Shown here: piece by piece, positions 1 to 11,845 of the stretch
How positions within the stretch are numbered: position 1 is the first letter of the stretch
Layout of the letters: the number at the start of each line of letters is the position of its first letter
Source: Paragonimus westermani
Lineage: Eukaryota > Platyhelminthes > Trematoda > Plagiorchiida > Troglotrematidae
Length of the DNA: 64,000 bases
Direction: 5' to 3'
Assembly: GCA_008508345.1 (NCBI GenBank)
Contig: QNGE01000839.1
Span: 124,001-188,000, forward strand
Program-made: the position numbers and the translations under genes
The notes under the pieces: model-generated
The model's input: the letters and a program-made list of their open reading frames with translations, nothing else
What the model was told of the DNA's origin: nothing
Databases searched by the model: none

Positions 1-1845
1 CTTCATGCACTTGTTAGCCCCAAACCGATGATTTTCTCCTCAGAATCTAACCACTCTCTGTAAAAACCAGGCGAGTGTAGCTATCATCTGCTTCCCAGGT
101 TCCATGAGACATACCTCGTATCAGCCTGTCCATACCTCGTGAGCCTTAGCAATTCGTCTACCCATGTAAAAAATTTTATCCACTGCGAACCGGTAGGTTC
201 ACACTATGTAAATTCACATACAAAAAATAGTGCCAAATGAACACCCGGCCATGCGAACCTGATCAAATGGAATGGTTAATTACGAAGTCGAAATTGGCAA
301 GATGATGTCAGCACCCTGCAGGTTGTTGACAATTGCCACGCACAACAGAGCCCTCACACACAAAAGATAAAACTGGATTGATACCAAAAGGCCTCAGCTG
401 ACAACAGCCCCAGCCAGTCGGTGTTCAGATCGGGGGCAGGTGTAGTGTCGTGGTTAATACCATGACCTTGATTAACTTTTGTATTGCGCTTTTGAGAGAA
501 CGCCCTAATAGAAAGAGAGCGGCTGTCCCGCGGATCACTTGATCGGTTTTCAACACATGCTTGGCGGTCAAGGAAACCGGTTCTGTCCATCCGACATCTG
601 CCAGATCTCACTGCTGATAAACTGGTAAACTGAGCGCACTTTGGGGAGTTCTGCTACCTATAGTTTACTCAGAGGAAGTGTTTACGACTTGATGCAAAAA
701 TGCAGACGCAGTGAGTTATCCAGCTCAGTCTCCTTTTGGAAATAGTGCGGTACAAAACATTTCGTAAACTAGTTAGATCCGTGCCGGCTGGTTATGCGCT
801 GTTACATGTATATATACGTCTATATATGCATACCACCAAAAACTGGATATGTAAGAAATAGCTAGAACAGAAAATAGGAAATGGTGCCGTGTAAAATCAC
901 AGGAGAAAAGAGGTGGAAAAATGAACGACAATAAATCCACGCCTGCTCAGATTTATATCAAGAGCTCAATTTACGTCCGTCTGGTAGAGTCTTAAGTGAT
1001 CTATGTTCAACATCCTTGGGACCCCAACCAGAAAACCGGAAACGCATTACTGAAGCGACCCTCACTGTTCGCATTTTAAGACATTCAACCTAAGTCACCA
1101 GCTGCCGCCCCCAGTCTCAACCACCGTTCTCGATTGGGTCACGCCACTGCAGGCAGTGAGTTAACTACGTTAAGATGTATCGGCGCAAGCGCGGCGGCTG
1201 ATGGTATATTGTTGTGTTTTGTGAACGGAGGAGGTCACTCTACCTGAAGACATACCGGTGTAATTAATCTGTTCACACTGCTCCAAACGCATTTCTTGAC
1301 TCTTCGGATATGCTGGCGGTCGCCAACGGACACCCTTCGCTTGTGTGAGTTAGGCTATGCAGCCATAAATTAGGCTCACCTGAACAATTCTAACTAGAGA
1401 GTGAGGCGAGGAAGGAATTGAAGGCATTGAAGTTCGCTAACACAAAGTCTTGTTTCGTGAATTTTTCGTATGCGCTAACTTGCACAGCCCCTTGGAGGAT
1501 GCGCTGCCTTCAATAATCTCCATACACCTAGCGAACAGGATAGTGCACAGTGGTTGAACGTTATTATCTTGCACCTCATTCCATTACATGGAGTTTGAGA
1601 TTGTCGAATGAAAACCCCTTGTGATAAAGACGGTTGCTGGAATCTGTATCATCGTTTGCATCTTATCTTCACGGGCTAAACAATAAGGTAGTCTACATCT
1701 AGTAACCATGCAGTCTACACTACGAAAAGCTCTGTTAACAACTGTGTATTACTCGCGGTTGTTCCAGTTTATCTGTGGAAACCCTAACCAGCCTAACCAT
1801 AACGTATTTTTTCACGACATCGATTCACATACGACTAGTAAAAGC
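1..1845. other. No recognisable feature
   Basis: I see no gene, RNA gene or clear repeat here. Short open frames, such as 354-611 on the minus strand and 1708-1896 on the plus strand, have chance-level length and no motif I recognise. Confidence 0.5.
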
Positions 1846-2880
1846 AAATTTGTGTTGAAAGTTATCATATTGCCACACTTAGATTCAGTTCGATAATAGA
1901 ACACGTTAATTTAAGTGTCAGCGAAAACCTTGATCAACTACCATCACCTATGGAAGAGACCGCAGTCATTAAAGATTTGTCGTTTGGGTCTTCAGCTCCA
2001 CCGCAGGATGTGGATGAGCGGCAGTATCACTTGAAGAAAGTTGCCCTTGGTGTGCTGGATTTGAAAGGTTGTCTGGAGATAACATTCCAGAGGCTCACTG
2101 GTTAATTGGCAAGCCAGCCAGTGGCCGGAAACAGTCAGCACTGCGTTCGAAAGCATTTTAGTTCACCAGCTAAAGCTGCCAAGGCACTCGCTTCTGTGAA
2201 TTGTGTTCCCCAGGAACACCTTTCCGTTTCGAGACTCCCTAAGATCCTATGCAATCAGGTGTTTGATAACATAGCAACAGTGAAAAAATCCTGTTCACAC
2301 GAAGACAAGCCAGCTATATCGATCGTTTGAAATCCTATTCGCTGGCTACCGGTCACTTGGAAGTTTCGTTTTCCTGAAATTATTAGTTGAATCAGAAAGA
2401 ATACAAAATAACTGTCCAAGCGTACCGTGGATTCCTGATGATATTGATTCTGTCTATTTCCCGCCGAATGACAGGTAATTACTCAGAGTTACTATCAGGT
2501 CGAAAAGTCCGCAAACTGCTACGGAATGCGCGGCCAGTAATCTGACTACTATTTGGGAAAATGTGGAAGGGTGAGTACAAACCAGCCTTTCAAGGTCAAC
2601 AAAAGTGATTACATCAAGCTCGCAACATTGCAATATCTTTCTGTGAACAGTTGTTGCTACCGCAAGAAACCCTCTACTCATTTGCATGATAGTGCTGTGT
2701 TCTCCCAGTTCGAACCGGATCACTCAGCATTGCACATATGAAAAGTAAATCTGGTAATCTGACGCAAGGTGTACGCTGCTCGTCTATTCCGGAGAGTATT
2801 CTGAATGAAGAGTTCAGTAGTGAGAGCGATGTTGGTCGAAGTCTATCTCGTGATTTATTTAAGACAGCCTGGTGCTAGGC
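1845..2880 (+). pseudogene. Possible decayed coding sequence, function unknown
   Basis: One plus-strand frame is open from about 1845 to 2330 except for a single TAA at 2103-2105, about 160 codons in all. The composition looks protein-like, for example the stretch read from the ATG at 1950. Coding-like pieces continue in shifted frames: one around 2383-2474 ends with FPPNDR, another is 2553-2741 with a KVNKSDYIKLATLQYL stretch, and another lies near 2770-2870. The reading is interrupted by stops and frame changes, so an old pseudogene or unrecognised exons of a split gene are both possible. I do not recognise the family. This is a suggestion from reading-frame continuity only. Confidence 0.25.
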
Positions 2881-4770
2881 CACCGTACGCTGATTTCCAA
2901 GCAGGTTGATAGGCATCTTGGCCTTATCTTGGTTGCCGGATAGGAATCACCGAAAGCGGCTGTCATTCGTGACAAATTTGCTTTCGGTGGACCCAGTGAC
3001 TGAGATGGGTAGCACAGTCAACTTCTTTCGTCTCCACTCAGACTCCTGAGACATAACAGCCATCTGTTTTTAATTCGATTGTGGGGCGATGTGTCACACT
3101 CAGTGAGAAGGAGTCCAACAATAGAGAGACGATGTGTTATCAAAGACATAGGCAAAGTCATCTCTTTACCTTTGTGTTTGGTTTGTCAAACGGACTTGTA
3201 GAGCAATTCGCATATTTATTTTGAAATAATTCTTAGCGTTGCAATGGAAACTGCATTGCAACCAATAAGCTCGTTTTCAGTCAAGACCTAATGTTTAAGT
3301 GGATCCTTAACTACAGCATGACATTGATTTGATCAACATCGCTGACCACTCGTTCTTAGTTCATCGCTGGATCAATCCATCATACATTTGTGATACAAAT
3401 GTGTGGTATAGCTGGCTTGGTAAGGAGTCAGTGGAAACCAGCTTGTCGGCTATATTTTGTTTTCCTCTCTGTAATACACGATCAAATGAAAGCAGCCGAT
3501 TCACCCACTTACGGCACATTTGCTGTTAACACGGATTGCAGGGGTGATGGTGTATATCCGTTTGTTTTTCGCCGGTTGTTGATCAACAGACAGTGACGCG
3601 GCATCTTACGCTGATTACGGAGGACATTCCTTGGTTGCTTTGAGCCCTTACATGCTAAAACTTCATCATATGCTCACTTCACAATATGATGCTGAGTGTT
3701 TGAAGACAGTTCCTCACCATCGTGCTTGTAGTCTGTCAAACTGTCGTCTAGGATCTTGTTCACTGTAAACTTGGCAATGCAACCAAAGTCTGAGCAAATT
3801 TGACGGTAAACTTTCATTGATCATAACTCTGCCCGAAATTCAACAACACATGCTTTCACGGTGTTGAAGTGCTCTTCAAGTACAACTCCCTTGACATTCA
3901 ACTGCGTCAACTGAAGGAAAGATTTCCGATGTGTAAAAACATATTTATTGGCTTTCTATGTAGATAACGGTGTTCAGATAGCTAACGGAATATCTAGATA
4001 TGTACACCAAAACCACGGTATCGGCGAATCCCAGATGTTTGTTTGCAGACACCTCGTTCACTTGTTATGATTAGTCTGTAAGGCACAGGATCTTTAAGCA
4101 GCTTTCATGCCATAGAAATGGGGCTAAGCTCTCACTGTTTACTCGTGAACTGCGCTAGCCCTTTCTCAAATAAACTAATCCCAGTCTTCCAGAACGGCTT
4201 TAAAAATCCAGCAACTTTGTGGCGCATCCATCAGTTCTTCAACCGAACTGATCTTCTATCCATGACCAGACTAGAAGAAAATTTCTCTGAGCCGGTGATA
4301 TATTTCAGCAACTTGATCTTTAACGAGATTACAGAAATCGGCGGCAAGGAGAATGGAACAGAGTGGTGAGCCAAAATATCGCCTATAGTGCAGTCTCTGG
4401 CTACAGCTGCCAGCTGAGTTGCCATAGAAAATGCTCACCCCGGAATCTCAACCTTTGTTGTCGGTTGGGGCGCTTGTAAACACAAATATTTCTGTTTACA
4501 TGGTACTGCTAACTCCGATTTCACATTTCACTTTCTTCTACTCACAAGTATACAGTAGTATGCCCTCTTGTCCGCTGATTTAACCGGTACCATTTGTGAC
4601 AACTGTCTGCAGAAATGCGAACTGTTGTTATCGTCTGACTTACTTCGTCTTCCACACTAGTTGTTCGCTTACGTCCAGACTCCAGTCACTGTGTTTTCAG
4701 GTGCAACATCTCATAATATCATCAGTACTTAGTAATCCCAACTTCTTTGTGGTGCGTGGTGTTGTGAAAT
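2880..4770. other. No recognisable feature
   Basis: Only short frames without motifs are present. No tandem repeat and no recognisable transposon sequence was found here. Confidence 0.45.
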
Positions 4771-4941
4771 AGTTTTATCTATTTTCAAGTTGACCATCAC
4801 TCACATTTGATCGAGTGGAGTTAACAGACAGTAACTGTGTCTCCTCTCGAAACGATCGGGCAACCTGATCATTGCTGACAAGCGGCGAAAGTGGTTGAGC
4901 GTTCAGATTTGATAATTCGGTCGTGCCTAATGTGATGTCAA

Positions 4942-5008
4942 TGGCGCAGTGGTTAACACGGTTGCCTCATGATTGAAATGGCCGGAGTTCAAATCCCGGC
5001 CGTGCCAG
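4942..5008 (+). promoter_or_regulatory. Internal pol III promoter (A and B boxes) of SINE copy 1
   Basis: The A box TGGCGCAGTGGTT and the B box GGAGTTCAAATCC are 30 bases apart, as in tRNA genes. The B box sits in a T-arm-like hairpin with CCGG stems. This head is tRNA-derived but is not a functional tRNA gene, because no full cloverleaf with a matching acceptor stem is evident. Confidence 0.75.
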
Positions 5009-5083
5009 CAAGGATATGCACTACTGATGAGCTCTAATGAGAGCGAAACTCGAGTCTAGTGCTTCTTTCCGAAAGAGGCTGGC
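5004..5083 (+). ncRNA. Type I hammerhead ribozyme, intact core (SINE copy 1)
   Basis: All elements of a hammerhead are present in order. Stem I is GCACTA (5018-5023) with TAGTGC (5057-5062). The core is CTGATGA (5024-5030). Stem II is GCTCT/AGAGC with an AATG loop (5031-5044), followed by GAAA (5045-5048). A minimal stem III, AC/GT around TCGA, leads to GTC ending at 5056. Predicted self-cleavage is between 5056 and 5057. Beyond an internal loop, stem I extends with GCCAGC (5004-5009) and GCTGGC (5078-5083). The very short stem III matches what is known of retroposon hammerheads, which tend to act as dimers. Activity is inferred, not shown. Confidence 0.85.
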
Positions 5084-5544
5084 TGGAAAGTCTATCTGAA
5101 TGCGAACGCTACGATCAAATGTGAGTGATGGTCAACTTGAAAATAAACCAAATCCCCGACTACTCATCAGCAGTTTTATCTATTGTCTGCTTTTTCACTT
5201 AATGCACTAAAGTGTCCACCTTCATGAGAATATTTTCATGACGGTTTTTCTGAGTTCCGGTCTTTCATCCCATCTTTCTAAGCTCTTACTTCGTAATTAA
5301 ACTGATTACGGTTTTCTGAACACAATTTCCGGTCGTGCTGTTCATATGATGATGGTTCAGCAAGCCGCGTTGAAACCTGACATAACTGTCAGTTCTGACG
5401 TCGTGTACAAACTGGGAAAGAATGGATCATGTGAACTGAACAACACTGATATTCCACTGCCTTGAGCGCATTTCGATGAACTGATGGATTCACATTACCG
5501 TTGTGTTATTTACATGGGAGATTGTTCCTTTGCATATCACAATT

Positions 5545-5745
5545 CAGTCGTGTTTAACGTGAAGTCAGCGGCGCAGCGACCACCAGGGTTGCCTCGATAA
5601 AAAGCGACTGAGGGTTTAGTCCAGGTAATGAAAGGGATTAATGGGTCTTAAGGAGAGAGAATCTCCACTCTAGTGATTTCTTTCGAAGTGGGACGACCTA
5701 ATTGTTTGTTTCCCAACAGTTGCGATACAATGATACGATCGTGGA
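5545..5745 (+). repeat. Decayed HHR-SINE relic
   Basis: The order of SINE landmarks is kept but heavily mutated: a TCAGTCGTG start, a GGCGCAG-like A box, then ACTCTAGTGATTTCTTTCGAA as in the region after the ribozyme. The hammerhead core is destroyed. It lies only 0.36 kb beyond copy 1 but is much older. Confidence 0.5.
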
Positions 5746-8644
5746 GGTAAACAGTGTGCTGGTCAACAAATTCACGTTAATTGAACAAAGGTCGCCTACC
5801 AATTCCACCAACAACGTACAGTAGTAGCCGGACTTGAAGCGGCGAACGGAGTTCACGCCCAGTATTTAGTTGAGCAGTCTCTTAACTTCAGGATCACCGC
5901 GAATGGAACACTATAGGAAGATGTGTGTGAGATTTTTCCTGTTATAATAATCAGTGAACACAATGTATGTACACCGTTTCACAAAATTCCACTGAATAGA
6001 CAGCACATAATATTTTGCTTTAGGTCCGTTCTACCTACAAAACACAACATATTTGCCCTTTGGATACGACCAAAACCCAGATGTTCAGATCTGAAACTAA
6101 TAGTTGCTATGGTTCTTAACCAAAACATAGGTGAGAAAAGAGTAATTGCGTGACACTTCCCAACCCTAAACTCTGAGGCCGGCCGTTTCCAACTTCAAAC
6201 TTGTATAATCCCAGGAACTGCTTTGTCCGTACTGTTGTTTAGTAGCACAAGTGATTCTGTCAGTGTCCTTACCATGTCAGTTAGCGCAAGCCAACAAGCT
6301 GCCACAGTACGTCAAGTTCTGGTGGGTTAGTGATGAGGACATCTTTTTGATTTCATTCAAGAAAACTCCTCTGCAACCAATCGAAATGGTACGCAAAGGG
6401 GATTCAACAGGTAGCTCATTAAGTCGATTGGGGTTTCGGTTGGTAGTAGGTGGGGTGGGATGGGCTGTAATTCGGGCTGATTTTAAACGCAAGATAAAAC
6501 AGCCTCACGAAAGCTGATAAAGAGGACATTTTCGGTTCCCGCTTAACAGACAATCGACAGTTTTGTTGTGCAATTATTACGTTAGACCTGTCACAATTAA
6601 TTTTTTGGAATTTAAGCGGGTTTTTGTAAAATCTAACTGGTCATAAAATCTGAATTCGGAGATCATCATCTGCTCTTCCTAAAATGTCTGGTTTACTTGG
6701 AACACCATTGTCTCGGGACCGCATTCCATCAAATGTCTAAGTGCACAGCAAACAGTCATGCTCTGGGTGTGTCCCACTACTACCTTAAGGGGTTCAATCT
6801 TTCACATTAAGACAACCGTGTAAGAAGATGTCATTGAAGTGCAGTCGGTACATGCGACGTGGATGGAACAAAACACAGAATACCATATAATGTTCCGGCG
6901 TCTACACTCAGTGGAAATTTTTCGGCTCTATTAGGGAAGCATAACTGTTAGGCCGTACAAAAAGAAGATGTTGGAAGTCATAAAAAATTAGTTGAATTAC
7001 AAGTCAACCACGAAAAATGAGTGAAAACTCCAGCTGAAGGATGCACAGCCTGCGTTAAGGTCTATTTGGTTCAGAGGTGAAGCATTGTACGGTAACCGCT
7101 CACGTCGTACTGCACAGTAATGGCTCAACCGTTGAAGGCTGCCTGAAAACTTGAAATTGTTTCAACAATCAACTCATTCCTAGGGACACTTACATTAATG
7201 ATAGTGTATTTGACATCTCATAAAACTAAGTTCAGAGATGTCCACCTTAAATGCTGATGACTCAACTCAGCACAAATTGCATGGTCAAATATTTCTATGC
7301 AACTAGCTAAAATCTCGAATTAAATTGGTGGTTACAATCTCTCGAACGACGACTGGAGAGGTTGGCCGCCTGAAATTTACCATAACATTCATCTTAACTT
7401 TTTCGAACAGCATGTTCCTGGCCAGAATTTGAATTTCATACCTGTTCAGAGATTCGCACGCTCATTTTCCACTTTGACGAGAAATTCGAAGTTGATATTG
7501 TTTTCATTTTTCAATATATATGACCAGGGACCATTTGCCATCAACTTCACTTATGCCCCCGAGTCCTAGTAAACTTACACATTTCAAAAGTTGCACTAGG
7601 TCCCCCAGACCTCATGTGGCATTTGGACAAGAAACGAAGCAAGTATCCATCACATCAGGTTAAGTTATTTTCAAAAACAACCAAGCCCTCAGTCCAGTCT
7701 AGCTATTCTCACACGAAACCCCTGGACCATTGACTTTCATGAACACTGACCAAATGAGCTAATTTTCAACAACATTATTAAGATTTTACGCCTAATTGAA
7801 CTGCACTCTTACAAATGTAAGTCAGTCATTTCTGCTGTATATTCTCACCAACTGTTGTTTCGTTTATCTCTATCGCTGACTTCGAGAAAAGTGTAACACT
7901 CCGTTTGTTCTCAACAGATAAGTTGGTGTTGCTGCATTCCACGAGTCTACTAGAATCGTATTGATCAGCCTGTCAACCGGCTGGTTCAAGCAAGCGGTTG
8001 TGGTGACGCGTATCCAGTTTTGCAGAACGGACTTGTCTGCTTCTTGGTCTTGGTGCCTGCGATCACTTACTTAAGTTTACCCCGGTGGATACAGTTATCT
8101 GGAACACGCTCTTTACCACGAGTAGTTGGGAACACAACTAGAAATGTCAGGCGCTTGAATAGAGGCTGACGCACAGCACGCAGCAGCATCAGTAGTAAAA
8201 CGCCCAATCCTAACAGAACACAGAGTCGAAGTTTACAAAGCACTATCTTGAATTTCTCGGAACAACGAAAATGCATCCTTCAAACCCTCAAAGTATTGGT
8301 TGTCACCTATCAGAATCCTCCTGTGTTTAAGAACAATCGATGTTGGCGTTGCGTCTGCCTTGGCAGTCAGCATCCCCATAGTTTCGATTCTCCCATTCGT
8401 GCCCCTCTGTCTCAACCCTCAAGCCAAGACTTTCGCCTTTTGAAACCTTACCTTCATGTCTAAAATCAGTCACACGTCCAACTATGAATAGAATGTAGTC
8501 AAGTTTCGCGCTGTTGTGGAAATCTGGTCAAAACGAGTCAGCTTCGTTCTCTTTCATCACCGGGTATCAATTTATAAGTCAAATGAAAGATCCCTTCGAG
8601 GGCAGTTCAACCGATTACAGATGTGATGAGAAGTAACAGGGTCT
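5746..8644. other. Mostly featureless; one exon-like ORF
   Basis: A plus-strand frame at about 6250-6412 ends at a splice-donor-like CAACAG|GTAGC and follows a TTTAGTAG acceptor-like sequence. Its product contains an aromatic-rich KFWWVSDEDIF stretch. I do not recognise it, and no neighbouring exon was found. Nothing else is supported here. Confidence 0.3.
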
Positions 8645-8770
8645 TTTTTTCATGTAGATTGACCATCACGTGCAAGTGGACGCAGCTGCAGCATTTCCAA
8701 AGATAGTCCAGTTGGCTCCTTTCGAAAAGAGGCTCTGAGTCTTTATATCGAGCAGTGAAGGTAAGTAGTG
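8645..8770 (-). repeat. Decayed SINE 3' half, inverted
   Basis: The plus strand reads TTGACCATCAC, then CCAGTTGGCTCCTTTCGAAAAG. This is the diverged reverse complement of the SINE tail and the region after the hammerhead. No intact core remains. Confidence 0.4.
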
Positions 8771-11601
8771 AGAAATGGGTGCGATTAATCGAAGACAAGT
8801 CTAACGCTTTCAGTTACTCGGATATTCATTCCGGTGGCCCCGGACTACCCCGTTGGCACTCGCGTATATGCCTCTGAACAGAAGACTTTGCATCGACATA
8901 TACTTGTCTTCACGAAATTTGCTACTGCAGTGAGCTCTTTGCGATCAGTCATTTCAGTCGTTTCATCGCCTGGCCCTCACACTGATGTCAACAGTCGTAA
9001 CATGAAGCTCTTCATAAAAAACATGCGACATGGCCCGTTTGTGGTATCCCTTAACAGTGGCTATGTCGTACGTCTCGTAACGGAACCGAACCAGAATCAC
9101 CCCACGCTTCCACATCGGTGATGCAAATTAGGGCTGGCGTGATGCTTGCGTAAATCCGCCCATCACATAGCTTTCCAAAATCACCAAAGGAAGTAAAATG
9201 CCTATGTGGTATCAGTCATGGAAGTTTGTCTCACATATTTCGATCATGAACTGTTATATATTCTAACAAACGCAGAAGACAGAACATGGTAGCCATGTTA
9301 GCAATTCACAATTTGAGGGACTAGACAATCACAGTGATGCGAGAACCCCATATCTTTACGGGCAACTAACGCCTTGAACCTAACATATTTAGCACTGAAG
9401 ACGGTCCAATATTTCGTCGCGGACGTGGTTATTTGTGATAAGTAGAGCATGGAAACCGCAGTAAAAATGGATAATAATAAACACGATTCCCAGCAAACTG
9501 TTCAAAGCATTTCTGCTTTACACTGGAATCGCATTGCCTCGTTGTAATAAATGACGGATGTTTCACACACCCATATTCACACAGACTTCTCTTACAAATG
9601 TGTCTGCTTGGATATTAATTTCCAGAAATGTGTACACCACCTGGTGTAGGCTCAGTGAATATATTCCATTGATACACGAAAGGAGCCTAGATTACTTACA
9701 ACAAAACCGTAGACATATTTCGGCAAACGTTTGCTTCTGATACGCTTGCCGAAATATGCACAATTTAATGCATGACAGACAATACAAAAAAAATGCATCT
9801 CATTTACACAGGAGTACTATTCCTCATCTTGACGATTTGTTAAATCCCGAATCTAGAAGAGATATGCCGTTCGTTGAAAATGAGTTGTTAACATTACCTC
9901 AAAGAACATCACCTGATTTGCATCTTCTCATTGTTATCCGACGCGTCCACTATATACCGGTAGAACTCCACATCGAAACTCGGGGCATTACTCTCTGAAA
10001 TTCCCTAGACGATTGATACTATCAGACCAGCAAATAGTGAAGTGATTGTTAGATGCTCAAAGTCAATACACATTCCTCATTTGTGATCGGATAAGGTCAT
10101 TGTATCAGTCGATGTCTGGCCAGTAGCGACGGAGTGAGCGGGCACGTCATGTCAACTGAAAAAACTTCATAAGACAGCTGCTAGTGTATTTTGGACTTAG
10201 TTACACACGGTCGTGGGCGCACGAACAGACCCACACGTTGACCTCCATTGTCACACAGGTGGCATTCGGCTGGTCTTTAGCATTGCATGCGGGTGGTCTG
10301 TTGTCTGCGTTCAGACAAGTCGCTTCACGGAACGCCTTCTCGTATTATTCTCATTGGCAGGATACAACCTAATAATAAGTGATTACTGGAAAGCATACAG
10401 AGCATGGATTAAAAAGAATCCACTTACAACATTCAGCTTATTATCAGACTTTCCCTGTTATTGAATAGGTGTGATTTAACCACTGCAAATATACAAGTTG
10501 TTGGGCAACTTGCAAAAGTGATATCATAACTCGTCAAGGTATGTACGGTTAAAACGAAACAGTCAACAATCACGTGTGGGCTTCCTGAATGATCCGTAAA
10601 GTAACACAACTGTCAAACGAAGCGATGCAAGTACGGGCTAATCCCTGCGAACAAACATAGGTATTCAGCATTGGGTTATTTCCTATTGCCCACAGTTGGT
10701 GTTTGCACCCCTAGCAAGTAACCTCAGTTTGTTTATTAAACCACGATTGTCTGAAGCAACGTTTTGGCTATTCAAAGAATACCAGAACAGAATGTAATTG
10801 GGGTACTTTTTTCTCTCGCGTGTCATCGATTCTCTTTGGGAGTTGGCTGACCACATATCATTCCATCTGCTGGCTTTCGTACAACAGTTGAGGCATTTGA
10901 AGATTCACGACTCTCGGGGCAGATTTTAGACCCATTTGTACGGAGTTACCACACGGTGTGTGAAGAGTGCTGTCAGATCGCTTTTATCCAAATTACTGAG
11001 ACTTGTAAATATTTGCCAACGAACGTCTGCTAAGCGTAGTGCCGTATCGTTTGGAATTCACTGGGAATGTAATTTCGGGCTAGTGGTTACAAAGGGAAAC
11101 GAAATCAACTGGTACAAGGACGCCGTGTCCGTAAAATATGCACTGGGAATTCGGTCCATGCATTAATATCTAGTTAATTGAAGAAGTCTTTGGTTGAACA
11201 CCAACAGTTCCCGTCAGTTCGTTCAATTTGCCAGTTAACCAAATGAACATAATAACGGTGTGGTACAGCTTAAGTCTCATAAATATGTGAATGACCTGAG
11301 GTCTCATGTATAGCTCTCCCACTCAAAGATGCAATGTAAACTCTGGCATTTTCTACATCGGCGAATTCATGAACACAAAACTCATCGTCATGAAAGTTGT
11401 TTCTCATTACGTAACATTCCTCCACCTACACAAATGTTAGTGCTTTCCAGTCCTACGAATTTCAGTTTGGTGACCGATAGGCAACTGCAACCCGAACTGG
11501 TCAGGACAGAGTTCGGGAACCATTGGCTGTTTTTAATAACTGAATTTAATCATAGAATTAGGCGTCCATATGAACATACATGTAACTCCTGATTAGCCGA
11601 A
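8771..11601. other. No recognisable feature
   Basis: Short frames at 8834-9121, 9756-9998 and 10213-10464 carry no motif I recognise. No RNA gene or repeat array was found. Confidence 0.45.
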
Positions 11602-11845
11602 CTAAACAGTTGGTTATTGATAAACAGATTGGAAATAACACAACGTTACGAGCAAGTTGTAATACTCTACGTTTCAACCATCTCGGGTGGCCCTCCTCCC
11701 GAGCTGGTTGAAACGTATAGTATTACAACTTGCTCATAACGTTGTGTTATTCCCAATCTGTTTATCAATAACATGTTAAACACGACGCCCAAACTATTCA
11801 ACTTCATTCGTACTACATTTGGTGCGGATATCTAAACAGTTGGTT
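11602..11845. mobile_element. Foldback element with 160-bp hairpin, copy 1
   Basis: Two 78-base arms (11613-11690 and 11695-11772) are inverted copies differing at about five positions, with only a 4-base CCCT spacer. The transcript or single strand would fold into one long hairpin. A further 59 bp follows the right arm. The whole is bracketed by the 14-base direct repeat CTAAACAGTTGGTT (11602-11615 and 11832-11845), which I read as a target-site duplication. It has no coding capacity. A second, more diverged copy in the opposite orientation lies at 50,598-50,795, so it is a family and not a chance palindrome. Confidence 0.8.

Larger units (their letters stand above)
4771..5184 (+). mobile_element. 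HHR-SINE copy 1 with 13-bp target-site duplication
   Basis: This is a complete tRNA-derived SINE. The 13-base direct repeat AGTTTTATCTATT (4771-4783 and 5172-5184) brackets a 388-bp unit, which defines the inserted DNA. In order the unit holds: about 30 bp that is the reverse complement of its own 3' tail (4786-4813 against 5112-5139), a roughly 95-bp leader shared with copy 2, a tRNA-like region with A box (4942-4954) and B box (4984-4996), a hammerhead ribozyme fold (5004-5083), then a tail ending in an A-rich stretch and ACTCATCAG. It has no coding capacity. A LINE presumably supplied the machinery for insertion; which one is not shown by the sequence. Confidence 0.88.

Noticed and set aside
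4942..5008. tRNA gene
   Set aside because: A and B boxes are present, but there is no matching acceptor stem or full cloverleaf. The sequence recurs as part of a SINE with target-site duplications.
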